A program made the position numbers and the translations under genes. From Mycolicibacterium duvalii (GTDB lineage: Bacteria; Actinomycetota; Actinomycetes; Mycobacteriales; Mycobacteriaceae), in assembly GCF_010726645.1 (NCBI RefSeq), contig NZ_AP022563.1, positions 1,922,001 to 1,986,000 on the forward strand: DNA of 64,000 nucleotides. The letters are read 5' to 3'. Of the stretch, positions 48,187-57,627 are shown piece after piece. A model generated the notes under the pieces. The model made no database searches, was not told the DNA's origin, and saw nothing but the letters and a program-made list of their open reading frames with translations. Positions within the stretch are counted from its first letter, which is position 1. Every line of letters begins with the position of its first letter.

Positions 48187-49319
48187 GGCTTATCCCGGCT
48201 GTAGACGTTGGCGCCGCCGAACGGGCCCCCACCGGCGGTGACCAGTGCCAGCTGCGCGTTGTCGACCTGACGCACGCCCGCGGCGTGGCGCAGTTGCAGC
48301 GCCGCCTCGTAGTGGTGGTTGAGGCCGTGGATGTACCCCTCGGACAGCAGGCCCCCATGTGGGTTGACCACCACATCACCGCCGTAGGTGGCCCGCCCCG
48401 TGGCGAAGAACTTTCCCACCTCACCTTTCTCGCAGAAGCCGAACCCCTCCATGGTGGCCATCACGGTGTAGGTGAAGCAGTCGTACATGCAGGCCACGTC
48501 CATGTCGCTCGGCGTCAGACCGGTCTTCTCCCAGATCTTCGGTCCGGCTGTGCGCGAATACATCTCGGTCGGATTCGGCCATTCCGTCCAGCCCGCTCCG
48601 CCCTGGGAGTTGGACGAGCCGACCAACCACATCGGAGGTTGCTTGGTATCGCGCGCCACGTCCTCGCCGGTGATCAGGATCGCGACCGCGCCGTCCACCT
48701 CCGACGTGCAGTCCAGCACTCGGAACGGTTCGTTGATCCAGCGGGCGGCCAGGTAGTCGTCCATCGACAGTGGTTCACGGCGGATGGCATGTTCGTTGGG
48801 CACGGCGTGCGCCCGTTGAGTGATGGCGATCTGCCCCAAATCCTCTGCAGTAGAGCTGTATTCGTGCTGGTGACGGCGGGCCCACATGGCGAACCACTGC
48901 GGCGGCACCATGAACCCCGACGCGGTGTCGAACTGGTCGTGGTTCGCCACCTGCATCGGGCCTTCCACATGGCCGAAGCGGTAACCGGACCGGCCGTTGA
49001 GCGACCGGTAGACGAGCACGGCCTTACAGATGCCGGCCTCGATCACCGCTGCGGCTGTGGCGATCTGGTCGGCCACCAGGTTGCCGCCGCCGTACATGGC
49101 GTTGGCCCAGGCCAATTCGTCGATCCCGAGCGCCCACCCGACGTTGATCGGCTGTTCGGAGTCGTTGACCATGAAGGTGCAGATTCCGTCGACATCGGCC
49201 GGTGTCAGACCCGCGTCCGCGATGGCGTCCCGGCAGGCGGCCACCGCCATTCCCCGGGTCGTACGGCCGGACTTGCGGCTGTAGGCGGTACGTCCGATAC
49301 CGACGACGGCACACGTCAT
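48183..49319 (-). CDS. Ltp2-like lipid-transfer/thiolase-fold protein
   Basis: A 378-residue thiolase-fold protein. It has CAVVGIGRTAYSRKSGRTTRG, GLTPADVDGICTF, then the Ltp2-type signature YDCFTYTVMATMEGFGFCEKGEVGKF and NPHGGLLSEGYIHGLNHHYEA. Classical thiolase active-site Cys positions are not obvious. This pattern is that of Ltp2, which with a DUF35 partner catalyses retro-aldol cleavage of a side chain. It is coupled to the DUF35 gene downstream and follows the acyl-CoA dehydrogenase gene by 13 bases on the reverse strand. Confidence 0.87.
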   Translation of the reverse strand: MTCAVVGIGRTAYSRKSGRTTRGMAVAACRDAIADAGLTPADVDGICTFMVNDSEQPINVGWALGIDELAWANAMYGGGNLVADQIATAAAVIEAGICKAVLVYRSLNGRSGYRFGHVEGPMQVANHDQFDTASGFMVPPQWFAMWARRHQHEYSSTAEDLGQIAITQRAHAVPNEHAIRREPLSMDDYLAARWINEPFRVLDCTSEVDGAVAILITGEDVARDTKQPPMWLVGSSNSQGGAGWTEWPNPTEMYSRTAGPKIWEKTGLTPSDMDVACMYDCFTYTVMATMEGFGFCEKGEVGKFFATGRATYGGDVVVNPHGGLLSEGYIHGLNHHYEAALQLRHAAGVRQVDNAQLALVTAGGGPFGGANVYSRDKP

Positions 49320-49332
49320 GAGGTTCTCCGAT

Positions 49333-51489
49333 CTACTTGGGCGCCGGATCGCGCGGCAGGCCGAGAATGCGTTCAGCGACCAGGTTTCTGACGATCTCGG
49401 ACGTCCCGCCCGCGATCGTCAAGCACCTGCTGAACAGGTAGTCGTGCACGACGGTGGGCTCCTCACCGACCAGGATGGCCGGACCGGCGATCCGCAACGC
49501 GAGTTCGGCGACGCGTTGCGCGTGCTCGGCACCGAAGAGTTTGGCGATATTGCCCTCGATGCCCGGTCCCGAGTCGAAGACCGCCCGGGCGGCCTGGCGC
49601 AGGTTCAGGGCCGCCAGCGTGTAGGCCTCGATGAGCAACGCCCCGACCTCGCGTCCGAGGCCGGTGTCACCGGGACGGTGGCGCGTCAGCAGATCGATCA
49701 ACGCGTCAGCGGTCATGGTGACCGACCCGCCGCCGATGGAGACCCGTTCGTTACCGAAGGCCGCCATCGCGACGCTCCAGCCCGCGTTCACCGCGCCGAC
49801 CACGTCGCGGTCGGGCACGAACACATCGTCGAAGAACACCTCGTTGAACAACGTCTCGCCGGTGATCTCGGTGAGTGGGCGGATCTGGACCTGCGGATCG
49901 GCGAGGTCGATGATCATCGTCGTGATGCCCTTGTGTTTGGGCACATTCGGATCCGTGCGCACCGTGGCAAGTCCGCGCTGACTGTTCAGTGCGTCGCTGG
50001 TCCACACCTTCTGACCCGAGACCACCCAGCCACCGTCGACACGGCGGGCCTTGGTGGCCACCGCGGCGGCATCCGATCCGGCACCCGGCTCACTGAACAG
50101 TTGGCACCAGCGCAGCTCACCCTCCATGCTGGGCCACATCAGCCGCTCGATCTGTTCGGCGCTACCGTGCTGCAGCAGGGTGGGCACCACCCATTCCCCG
50201 AGTCCGAGACTGGGCTTGTCGAGCCCGTCGAGAACTTCCTCGATGATCAGCTGCTCGATGCTGTCGGCAGCCCGGCCGTATGGCTTGGGCCAATGCGGCT
50301 GCAGGTATCCGCTACGCGCCCACAGCTGTTGGTGGTCCTCACTGCCGGCCGCTTCGAGCTCGGCGCGGAATTCCTGCGCCGCCTTCCGGTATTGCTCGGC
50401 CTCGGGTGGCAGGTCCACGGAGTGACCCCGCCGCACTCCGTGGACCTGCAACTCGACCACCCGGTCGCGCAGTGCGTCCCGGTCCCCGGCGAAGGCCTGC
50501 AGCACCGTCGCGCGCCTGATGTAGAGGTGGGCGTCGTGCTCCCAGGTGTAGCCGATACCGCCGTGCACCTGGACGTTCTGCAGCGCCACCCGTGCATAGG
50601 CGGTCAGGGCGTGACCGGCGGCCATGGTGGCGGCCAGCTCGGCCTCGGCCCCCTCGGCGCGGGCCGCGTCCCAGGCAGCTGCCACCGCGAGCTCGGTGTC
50701 GACCAGCATGTTCGCGCAGTGATGTTTGATCGACTGGAAAGACCCGATGGGCCGGCCGAACTGCTCGCGCGTCGCGGCATACGCGGTGGCCATCTCGGTG
50801 CAGGCCCCCAGGCCACCGACTGCCTCCGCGGCGGCCAGCAGTCGAACGAGGCGGACGGCCACTACCGCAGCGCCCGGGAACACCTCGGCGACCTCAGCCG
50901 AAGTAAGGCTGACCACGGTGACGGGCCGTAAGAGCAGGTCGACCGAGTCGATGTTCCGCGTGCTCACCCCGTCACCGGATCGGACCAGCACGAGGTCGTC
51001 GCCCACCGGCAACAGGAACACGTCGGCGGCGGCCTCTGCCAGGGTGGGCACCGCGGTGGCGGAGACCTTCGAATCTGTAACCGCCGCATCGCTCTTGGCA
51101 CCGATACCGGCTACGACATCACCGGACACCAGCTGCGGCAGCCAACGTTTGCGCTGCTCGTCGGTGCCGACTTCGGCGATGACCGACGACACGGCGACGG
51201 TGGGCAGGAAGGGGCCGCCGATTGCGGCGCGGCCGAGTTGTTCCAGCACGATGGTGAGCTCGGGCAGTCCGTAGCCCTGGCCGCCGAACTGCTCCTCGAC
51301 GTGCAGACCCAGCCACCCGGTCGACACGATCTCTTTCCACAGTCCGTCCTCGGTCCACCACCGGCCGACGTTCCCGGCGTCGAGCAGAATCCGGCGGGCA
51401 GCTGCGACGCCGCCACGCCCGGTCACCATCGCCGCAGCAACCTCGGCGAGCGCGCGATGATCTTCAGTTATCGCCAATGCCATTGTCAC
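49333..51489 (-). CDS. Double-length acyl-CoA dehydrogenase (two ACAD halves)
   Basis: A 718-residue protein with two acyl-CoA dehydrogenase halves, the architecture of FadE34/ChsE3-like enzymes (711-721 residues). The N-terminal half (residues 1-350, with VHGGIGYTWEHDAHLYIRR) and the C-terminal half (SEPGAGSDAAAVATKARRVDGGWVVSGQKVWTSDA, ending GTSEIVRNLVAERILGLPRDP) each carry ACAD motifs. The C-terminal half has the better FAD motifs. Such fused proteins stand in for alpha2beta2 heteromers that act on branched or steroid-type side chains. It follows the nitroreductase gene by 13 bases. Confidence 0.93.
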   Translation of the reverse strand: MTMALAITEDHRALAEVAAAMVTGRGGVAAARRILLDAGNVGRWWTEDGLWKEIVSTGWLGLHVEEQFGGQGYGLPELTIVLEQLGRAAIGGPFLPTVAVSSVIAEVGTDEQRKRWLPQLVSGDVVAGIGAKSDAAVTDSKVSATAVPTLAEAAADVFLLPVGDDLVLVRSGDGVSTRNIDSVDLLLRPVTVVSLTSAEVAEVFPGAAVVAVRLVRLLAAAEAVGGLGACTEMATAYAATREQFGRPIGSFQSIKHHCANMLVDTELAVAAAWDAARAEGAEAELAATMAAGHALTAYARVALQNVQVHGGIGYTWEHDAHLYIRRATVLQAFAGDRDALRDRVVELQVHGVRRGHSVDLPPEAEQYRKAAQEFRAELEAAGSEDHQQLWARSGYLQPHWPKPYGRAADSIEQLIIEEVLDGLDKPSLGLGEWVVPTLLQHGSAEQIERLMWPSMEGELRWCQLFSEPGAGSDAAAVATKARRVDGGWVVSGQKVWTSDALNSQRGLATVRTDPNVPKHKGITTMIIDLADPQVQIRPLTEITGETLFNEVFFDDVFVPDRDVVGAVNAGWSVAMAAFGNERVSIGGGSVTMTADALIDLLTRHRPGDTGLGREVGALLIEAYTLAALNLRQAARAVFDSGPGIEGNIAKLFGAEHAQRVAELALRIAGPAILVGEEPTVVHDYLFSRCLTIAGGTSEIVRNLVAERILGLPRDPAPK

Positions 51490-51502
51490 ATCTCCATTTT
51501 CG

Positions 51503-52111
51503 TCACCAGCGCGTGCCGAACTGCTCGCGGTAGGTCACCGACGTCGCCGGGCGCCGGCGGGGCGGTGAGAGTTTCTTGACGGGGCGGCCGACGTAGACCG
51601 CGGCCATCGGGATGAGGTTGCCGGGCAGCTTCAGCAGATCGCGCACCCGGTCGATGCCGAACGTGGTCAGGCCGGTGGTGAGACATGACCCGTAGCCGAG
51701 GTCGTTGGCGGCCAGTAACAGGTTCTGCACCGCGGGGTAGATCGACGACGGCGCGTAGATCTCGGGCACCCGCTCGGTGTCTGCGCACACCACCACGACG
51801 ACCGGCGCTGCCGCGAATCCACCTTTGACGAAGGCGTATTCGAGGTCAGCGACCAGAGCCTTGTCGTCAAGGCTCTGCTTGATGAAATCGCCACCACCGG
51901 CGTTCCAGGTCTCGGTCCACCAGGCGGCGAGCAATCCCCGGCTCTGCGCGTCGCGGACCACGATGAATGTCCAGGGCTGGGTGTTCTCTGCGCTGGGTGC
52001 GTGTACCGCCGCCGACAACATCTGCTCGATATCGGCATCGGGCACAACGCCGTCCGGGTCGAAGCGCCGGCACGCCCGCTGCGACGCAATGCCGGTAAGC
52101 AGGTCGCCCAT
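51503..52111 (-). CDS. Nitroreductase-family oxidoreductase
   Basis: A 202-residue FMN-dependent-type protein: SQRACRRFDPDGVVPDADIEQMLSAAVHAPSAENTQPWTFI is the standard nitroreductase opening, with FGIDRVRDLLKLPGNLIPMAAVYVGRP near the end. It starts at ATG 52111, which shares its first base with the stop of the upstream gene (TAATG). It is the second gene of the operon that starts at 52476; the catabolic substrate is unknown. Confidence 0.88.
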   Translation of the reverse strand: MGDLLTGIASQRACRRFDPDGVVPDADIEQMLSAAVHAPSAENTQPWTFIVVRDAQSRGLLAAWWTETWNAGGGDFIKQSLDDKALVADLEYAFVKGGFAAAPVVVVVCADTERVPEIYAPSSIYPAVQNLLLAANDLGYGSCLTTGLTTFGIDRVRDLLKLPGNLIPMAAVYVGRPVKKLSPPRRRPATSVTYREQFGTRW

Positions 52112-52476
52112 TACCGCGGGGCCGTCACACGTTCGCCGCGAGGTGTCCAGCCGGTAAGCGAAACCGTGGTCAGGTCCAGCCACTCCCCCAACGTCAGCGT
52201 CCCTGCCATGACACGCTTGAGGAACTCGGCCATCACCGTGTCGGGTTCGTCGGCGAGTTCGTAGATCACCATGTACCGATGGGTCGGTGGGGGCAACTGC
52301 GCAGGCAGGTCCTCGTCGTCGGGCACCTTCACGTCGGCGATGTCGTACCGCTGGGCGGCCACCACACCCGGGACGTCCAGAACTTCGGGGACATGCCGGT
52401 TGTCGTACCACTCGTTGAAGGCATCATCGGTGCCCTCGATCGGGTTGGTCAACACAACGAACAGATTCGGAGCCAC
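52111..52476 (-). CDS. Dimeric alpha-beta barrel (EthD-like) protein
   Basis: A 121-residue protein (MAPNLFVVLTNPIEGTDDAFNEWYDNRHVPEVLDVPGVVAAQRYDI, shown in part) with the NEWYDNRHVPE segment typical of EthD/dimeric alpha-beta barrels in catabolic operons. It is the first gene after a perfect palindrome (52489-52504) 12 bases upstream of its start. No catalytic assignment can be made. Confidence 0.8.
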   Translation of the reverse strand: MAPNLFVVLTNPIEGTDDAFNEWYDNRHVPEVLDVPGVVAAQRYDIADVKVPDDEDLPAQLPPPTHRYMVIYELADEPDTVMAEFLKRVMAGTLTLGEWLDLTTVSLTGWTPRGERVTAPR

Positions 52477-52488
52477 GCGGCCACATTA

Positions 52489-52504
52489 TGACAGTGGACT
52501 GTCA
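52489..52504. promoter_or_regulatory. Palindromic operator TGACAGT-GG-ACTGTCA
   Basis: A perfect 7-bp inverted repeat with a 2-bp spacer, 12 bases upstream of the EthD-like gene start. A copy with the same arms (TGACAGT-TC-ACTGTCA) lies upstream of the PEP-domain gene at 57628-57643. The 16-bp, two-fold-symmetric form is typical of TetR-family operators. The regulator is not in the window. Confidence 0.8.
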
Positions 52505-52554
52505 CAGTCAATGCGTGAGAGTCGGGCTCGGCAACGGCACCGATTCCGCTGGGC

Positions 52555-53373
52555 TCAGCCTTGCCCCGGGGGCGGCAGCACGTCCCGCATCTGGCGCCAG
52601 ATCAACTTCGCCGCCGACGTCGGCGCAAGCCGATTCAGCTTGTCCAGCAGAAGCGAGTCGAGCCCGGCGAAGACGCGGGAGGAGCCCTTCTCGATGCCGC
52701 GGACGATCTTGGCGGCGGCGACCGTGGGCGGGAGCATCCGCATCGAGTTCGCTGCGGCGTCGCTTTCCTCACGGGTCATCGCTCCCGAATTCACCGCGAT
52801 ATCTGTCCGCACCGCTCCCGGGAACACCACGGTGACGCGCACATTGGTCTCATGCAGTTCGGAGTTGAGGCCCTCCGCCAGCATCTTGACCGCTGCCTTG
52901 GATGCCCCGTAGATCGTCTGCCCCGGTACCGGGACGAACGATCCCATGCTCGAGACGATGGTGATGTGCGCGGACGGACGCTGCAACAGCGCGGGCAGGA
53001 ACGCCTTGGTGACATTCAGTACGCCGTAGAGGTTGATGTTGAGCACCCGCTCAATCTCTGAGAATTCCAGCTCACCGACCCGGGCGAAGCGATGGATAAT
53101 GCCCGCGACGTTGACCAGGCCGTCGACGGTGCCGTGAGCACCGACGACCTGCTCGGGCAGCGCACTGACGGCCGATCGGTCGACGACGTCGACCACGTGC
53201 GTAGAGATCCGGTCGGCCCGCGAACCGGCAAGGGCTACAGTCTCATTCAGCCCACCCTCGTCGAAATCGACCAGGGCCACCCGGCCTCCCTTTTCGACCA
53301 GCAGCAATGCCACGTGCCGACCCATCCCGTTCGCTCCGCCGGTGACGACGAAGACCTTGTCACGGATGTTCAA
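52555..53373 (-). CDS. SDR oxidoreductase
   Basis: A 272-residue SDR. The start is TTG 53373, with AAGGAG five bases before it, so that the protein opens LNIRDKVFVVTGGANGMGRHVA; a longer frame from 53592 is a shadow of the ligase. Cofactor motif TGGANGMGR, VNVAGIIH, and the Tyr-Lys pair in QTIYGASKAAVKML with Ser in VSSMGSF. It overlaps the ligase gene by 14 bases. It is the last gene of the operon from 57609; the substrate is unknown. Confidence 0.9.
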   Translation of the reverse strand: MNIRDKVFVVTGGANGMGRHVALLLVEKGGRVALVDFDEGGLNETVALAGSRADRISTHVVDVVDRSAVSALPEQVVGAHGTVDGLVNVAGIIHRFARVGELEFSEIERVLNINLYGVLNVTKAFLPALLQRPSAHITIVSSMGSFVPVPGQTIYGASKAAVKMLAEGLNSELHETNVRVTVVFPGAVRTDIAVNSGAMTREESDAAANSMRMLPPTVAAAKIVRGIEKGSSRVFAGLDSLLLDKLNRLAPTSAAKLIWRQMRDVLPPPGQG

Positions 53374-54955
53374 AGTGCTCCTTGCGTAGTTCGGCCTTGC
53401 GCACCTTGCCCATCGAGGTGCGCGGTAGTGCTTCGACGATGGCCAGCCGCTCCGGGGTCTTCTGCCTGGCCAGTCCCGAAGCGGCGAAGTGGTCACGCAG
53501 GCCGTCGAGATCCAGTGCGGCGCCGGGCTTGAGGACAACCACCGCGGCCACCACGTCGCCGTAGCGGGGATGTGGCGCGGCCACCGCGGCACCCTCAGCG
53601 ACGGCGGGATGTGCGTTGAGAACGTCTTCGACCTGACCGGATGAAATGGTTTCGCCGGCGCGGATGATGACGTCCTTGATGCGGTCGGTGATTGTCAGCC
53701 GGCCGTCGGTGTCCAGGTGCCCCAGATCACCGGTGCGAAACCAGCCGTCGGCGGTGAACGCGCCCTCGTTGAGGGCCGGGTCCCGGTAGCCGGTGAACTG
53801 ATCCGGTCCCTGCGTGACGACTTCGCCGTCGGCGCCGATCGGCAGTTCGCTGCCGTCCGGACCGATGATCCGCACCGCCGCCCCGCGCATCGGCTCGCCG
53901 TCGGTACCCATCCGGGCGGGCGCGGCGTCGTCGGACCTGGCCGCGGTGATGGTGGGCTGCTCGGTGGACCCGTAACAGCGATAGGTGTTGATGCCCGCCG
54001 CGGCCGCCCGCCGCCCCTGCTCCTCGGTGACCGTCGCCGCGCCCACCAGGAATTCCCGCAGGGTGCTCAGTTTCCCACCGGTGTCGCCGAGGTCGAGCAG
54101 CCCCTCCAGATGAAACGGGGTGCCCGCGGTGGCGGTGACCCGGTGCCGGTGGATCAGGTCGACGGCGGTCGCCGGATCCCAACCATCCAGAAAGACCGAG
54201 CGGGATCCGGAGACCAGAGGCCGCAGCAACGTTCCGACCCCCGCGATGTGGCCCGGCGGAAAGGTGACCAGCTGGACGACGTCGTCGCCTCCGGTCACCA
54301 GATCCGGCAGTGTCTGTTGTTCGGCGAGGACCGAATTATGGCTGTGCTGCACACCTTTCGGAGCCGACGTGGTGCCAGAGGTGTAGATCAGCACGGCCAC
54401 GTCATCGGCCGACGGGGACGGACGGCGGTATTGGTCGCCGGTCAGTTGCGGCCAGCTGAGATAGCCCTCGCCGGGCTCCGCGTCGACGACGACCACGTGC
54501 TGCAGAGTGGGAATCGCCGAGAACTCGCCGACGCGGTCGAGATAGGACGCGGACCGGAACCCGGCCGGCATGATCAGCACCTTCGCCCGCGACTCGGTCA
54601 GGATGAACCCCACCTCGTTGGGGCCGTAGATGTGGATGATCGGTACCAGGGTGGCCCCGCACAACAGCACCGCCGCATAGGCGACCGCGCACTCCAGCCG
54701 ATTGGTCAGCTGGACCGCCACGGCGTCGCCGGCGCCGACACCCAGCCGCTGTAAACCGGCGGCGACCTCCTGCGCCCGTCGGAGGATCTCCGCCGGCGTG
54801 CTGGTGGTCTCGCGGCCCTCGGCCACGAAAACCACCGGTGTTGCGCCGTGCGCGGCGGCCCCCGACTCGAGGGCGTCGATCAGGGTGCGCTGCGAGTACC
54901 AGCCCTCCCGGTACCACCGGTCGCGCAGAGCGGTGTGGTGCCCCGCAGCGCTCAT
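53360..54955 (-). CDS. Acyl-CoA synthetase, adenylate-forming (FadD-like)
   Basis: A 531-residue class I adenylate-forming enzyme: the A3 motif is VLIYTSGTTSAPKGVQHSH, YRCYGSTEQPT is A5-like, GDLGHLDTDGRLTITDRIKD is A7/A8, and SMGKVRKAELR supplies the C-terminal Lys (A10). It activates a carboxylic acid to acyl-CoA. The start at 54955 overlaps the previous stop (ATGA). FadD17-like by layout, but the substrate is unknown. Confidence 0.92.
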   Translation of the reverse strand: MSAAGHHTALRDRWYREGWYSQRTLIDALESGAAAHGATPVVFVAEGRETTSTPAEILRRAQEVAAGLQRLGVGAGDAVAVQLTNRLECAVAYAAVLLCGATLVPIIHIYGPNEVGFILTESRAKVLIMPAGFRSASYLDRVGEFSAIPTLQHVVVVDAEPGEGYLSWPQLTGDQYRRPSPSADDVAVLIYTSGTTSAPKGVQHSHNSVLAEQQTLPDLVTGGDDVVQLVTFPPGHIAGVGTLLRPLVSGSRSVFLDGWDPATAVDLIHRHRVTATAGTPFHLEGLLDLGDTGGKLSTLREFLVGAATVTEEQGRRAAAAGINTYRCYGSTEQPTITAARSDDAAPARMGTDGEPMRGAAVRIIGPDGSELPIGADGEVVTQGPDQFTGYRDPALNEGAFTADGWFRTGDLGHLDTDGRLTITDRIKDVIIRAGETISSGQVEDVLNAHPAVAEGAAVAAPHPRYGDVVAAVVVLKPGAALDLDGLRDHFAASGLARQKTPERLAIVEALPRTSMGKVRKAELRKEHFEHP

Positions 54956-55992
54956 CTATGCGCGCGATCAGCGGGAATCGGTCCCGTGCGGGTCATGTCC
55001 GACCGCTCGATATAGGCGTGGCCGACCTCGCCGTCCCACTGCACCTGCGCCCAGCTGACGGTGTACACCCGCGACCCGTCCGCCGCGCCGTACGGCAGCC
55101 CGTCGGCCATCGAGAACCACAGCGACGACCGGATGGTGCCGCTGATGCGTTGGCCGTCGGCCAGCGCGAGCGTGAATGCCTCACCGTCGCGGGTCAGGGC
55201 CGCCGGACCCGGCGTCTGCTCGATTTCGACGTGACGCAACACGCCGTCCTCCACGACATAGGCCCCCTCCAACGTGATGCGACCGTCACGCGCCCAGTAG
55301 CGGCACAGGCCGAAGGCCCGACCGCTCGGCAGCACACCTCCGATGATGACATGGCCGCCCCAATCGGTCAGCGTGTCCGCTCCGCGCGGACCGCGCGAGT
55401 GGTCACGCCACCCGCCGCCGTTGATGTCGGTGACCGCGCCGTCGACGACGAGTTGTCCGGTGACCGCGATGAGCTGCTCGTAATGCTCACGCGCCCAGGA
55501 CTGTTCGGCCATCCCGGCGCCAGTCGCAGTCGACGGCCCGGATTCGGCATCCCAGACCGGTGTGACGCATTCGACCGAAAGGTCAAGCTGCACACGGCTC
55601 TTCGGACCGTCGGCCAGCAGACCGGTGCGCATCGTCTCGTAGGAGGACCGCACACAGAACCCGTCGAACGTGATGTGCCACCGTTTGAACGCTTGCTCAC
55701 AACGGAATTCGAGATTGGCACCGGCGGGCTGCCGTTCGGGCACCGTGCGATGGTAGGCCCACATGGACAGCACGCCCTGGTCCTCCGGAAGCGCGATCAG
55801 GACGCGGTCCTGCCACATTTCCCACGCATCCGCGACCGTGCCCTGATGCTGCAGCCACATCCCGATGTCGTTGACCGGGTCATAGGGGGTGAACAGCAGG
55901 TTCTCGGTCCAGCCGGCGACCGTGGGCCGCTCGCGCACAACGGCTTCGCGGGCAGCCGGCAGGTGGGCCGACAGGTCGTTCGACACAGTCAT
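54952..55992 (-). CDS. DUF7064-like protein
   Basis: A 346-residue protein starting at ATG 55992 with AGGAG just upstream. It opens MTVSNDLSAHLPAAREAVV and has GWTENLLFTPYDPVNDIGMWLQHQ, as in DUF7064/hydroxyneurosporene-synthase-like beta-rich proteins of steroid-type gene clusters. In one frame the sequence runs on from the upstream PEP-domain gene, but the ribosome binding site and domain shift show it is a separate protein. The function is unknown; its neighbours suggest a role in the same pathway. Confidence 0.7.
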   Translation of the reverse strand: MTVSNDLSAHLPAAREAVVRERPTVAGWTENLLFTPYDPVNDIGMWLQHQGTVADAWEMWQDRVLIALPEDQGVLSMWAYHRTVPERQPAGANLEFRCEQAFKRWHITFDGFCVRSSYETMRTGLLADGPKSRVQLDLSVECVTPVWDAESGPSTATGAGMAEQSWAREHYEQLIAVTGQLVVDGAVTDINGGGWRDHSRGPRGADTLTDWGGHVIIGGVLPSGRAFGLCRYWARDGRITLEGAYVVEDGVLRHVEIEQTPGPAALTRDGEAFTLALADGQRISGTIRSSLWFSMADGLPYGAADGSRVYTVSWAQVQWDGEVGHAYIERSDMTRTGPIPADRAHR

Positions 55993-57609
55993 TCTCCTGC
56001 CTTTCCGGCTCGGGCCGGACCGCGACTTCGCCCGATGTTCCGTCGACGCGCACGACGTCGCCCGTGCGCAGTGCGCTGGTGCCGTTTCCGGTGCCGACCA
56101 CACACGCGATACCGAGTTCACGTGCCACGATGGCGCCATGGCTGGCCGGGCTGCCGATGTCGGTGACCGGCGCGCCGGCCAACGAGACCAGCGCGTCCAG
56201 CCCGGGTCGACGAACTTGCAGACCAGCACTTCGCCGTCGTCGAGAACGTCGTCGGACTCGGGGTCGAGCACCACCCGGACCGTTCCTTCGAAAACTCCAG
56301 TTCCGGCCGGGCTTCCATGCACCGCCTGATCGCCGTAGGCGGGCGCATCAGCCGTTTCGACCGGAGCGGGCATTCCGGTGAACACCGTGGGGATCTCCAT
56401 CCGCCGGTACTCCTCGCGCCGGGCGCGACGAAACGCGACGAGTTCGGCGGCGTTGTGCGGAAGCGGCCCGAGTAGCTCGTCGGTGGTCAGATAGAAGGTG
56501 TCATCGGGCTGCGCCAGCGCGCCCGCCGCGGCCAGCTCGGTCCCGAGTCCGTTGGCCGCCGCCCGGCACCCGTCGATCGCGGTCAGGAATGCGGCCTTGG
56601 TCAGCTCGACCGATCGCACCTGTGCGCCGGTGAACCGCAGCAATTGGCGCAGCATCGTCCGGCGGATCGGCCCCAGCCCAGCCAGCAATTCGGCCTCGGC
56701 GCGCTGGCGTGCGGCGACTGTCCGGTCGACCCGCAGCCGGGGTCGCTCGTCCTCGGGACGACCCACGTGCGATGCCGCGGCCCGCAGCACCGCTTTCGGA
56801 TCCTCTCGCCAGGAATGCCCGATCACGTTACCGTCGTCCGGGCCGTGGAAGCCGTGCCTGCGGAGAAATTCGTCGATGTCGAGCCGGCCCTGACCCACCG
56901 ACCACACGTCGTCGGCCAGCGCCGTCTCGATCACCCCGCCATAACCGGCGAGCAGCGAGGGCACCAGATCGGCGCGGCCCAGCCTTGCGGCGATCGACTC
57001 GACCTGGGCGCGAAGCACATTGAGGATGGGCCTGGTCCGCACGTGCACCCGCATCGCCGCGGCGAACCTGGCCACCGAATCCGTCAGCAGGGCTCCCGGA
57101 TCGGTCCACCTGCCGGCCAGCACGGTGTTGCGCCACCAGCGGATCTGCTCATCGTGGATACGCCGTGGTGCCCGACGTTCCCCGGCCAGCGCTCGAGGCG
57201 CCTTGACCGCCACCATCGGAAGCCGCGCGGGATCGCTTTTCGTCGGCGTGGCGTCCGGCCGGACCGAGGACAGAAGGTCACGTTCGAAGTCGTCGCCGGT
57301 CATGCCCGACAGCAGTCCCGCGAGTTCGCGCGCTCGGTCGACATTCATGGCCTGCTTACCGAAAAAGCACGCGGTGCTCCACTGGTTGGGATCCTTCGGA
57401 ACGCTGAGCGCCGAACGGGGCAGCACACCGAAGTCGTAGAGGCCGCCCCGCGATGCGAATTCGACACCGTGACCCCACAGCGACCAGCACAGCGGCGAAC
57501 GAATCTCCGGGGTGGCCTCGCCGACGTTGGTGAGCGTCCACAACCGATCCGGTCCGCTACTACCCCGGATCGGATCGGTCAGACCACGTACAGCGAGCTC
57601 GTCCGGCAT
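55880..57609 (-). pseudogene. PEP-utilising enzyme mobile-domain protein, frameshifted
   Basis: Starts at ATG 57609 with GGAGGAG (57611-57617 in reverse) just upstream. The N-terminal ~480 residues are a helical domain of unknown function, ending DDGEVLVCKFVDPGWT. After that the frame changes near 56192 (TGGACGCGCTGG; one base short of TGGACGGCGCTGG). The second frame reads LAGAPVTDIGSPASHGAIVARELGIACVVGTGNG, the PEP-utilising mobile domain with its His (SHGAIVARE). It ends at 55880, about 110 bases into the next gene, which is unusual, so the true end is uncertain. It is either a sequencing error or a broken gene. Confidence 0.75.
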
Positions 57610-57627
57610 ACTCCTCCTGATTGAATG

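Noticed and set aside
54952..57609. A single 885-residue fusion protein
   Set aside because: The middle reads as out-of-frame Arg/Ser-rich sequence, the PEP mobile domain lies in another frame, and a ribosome binding site and ATG precede the DUF7064-like part.
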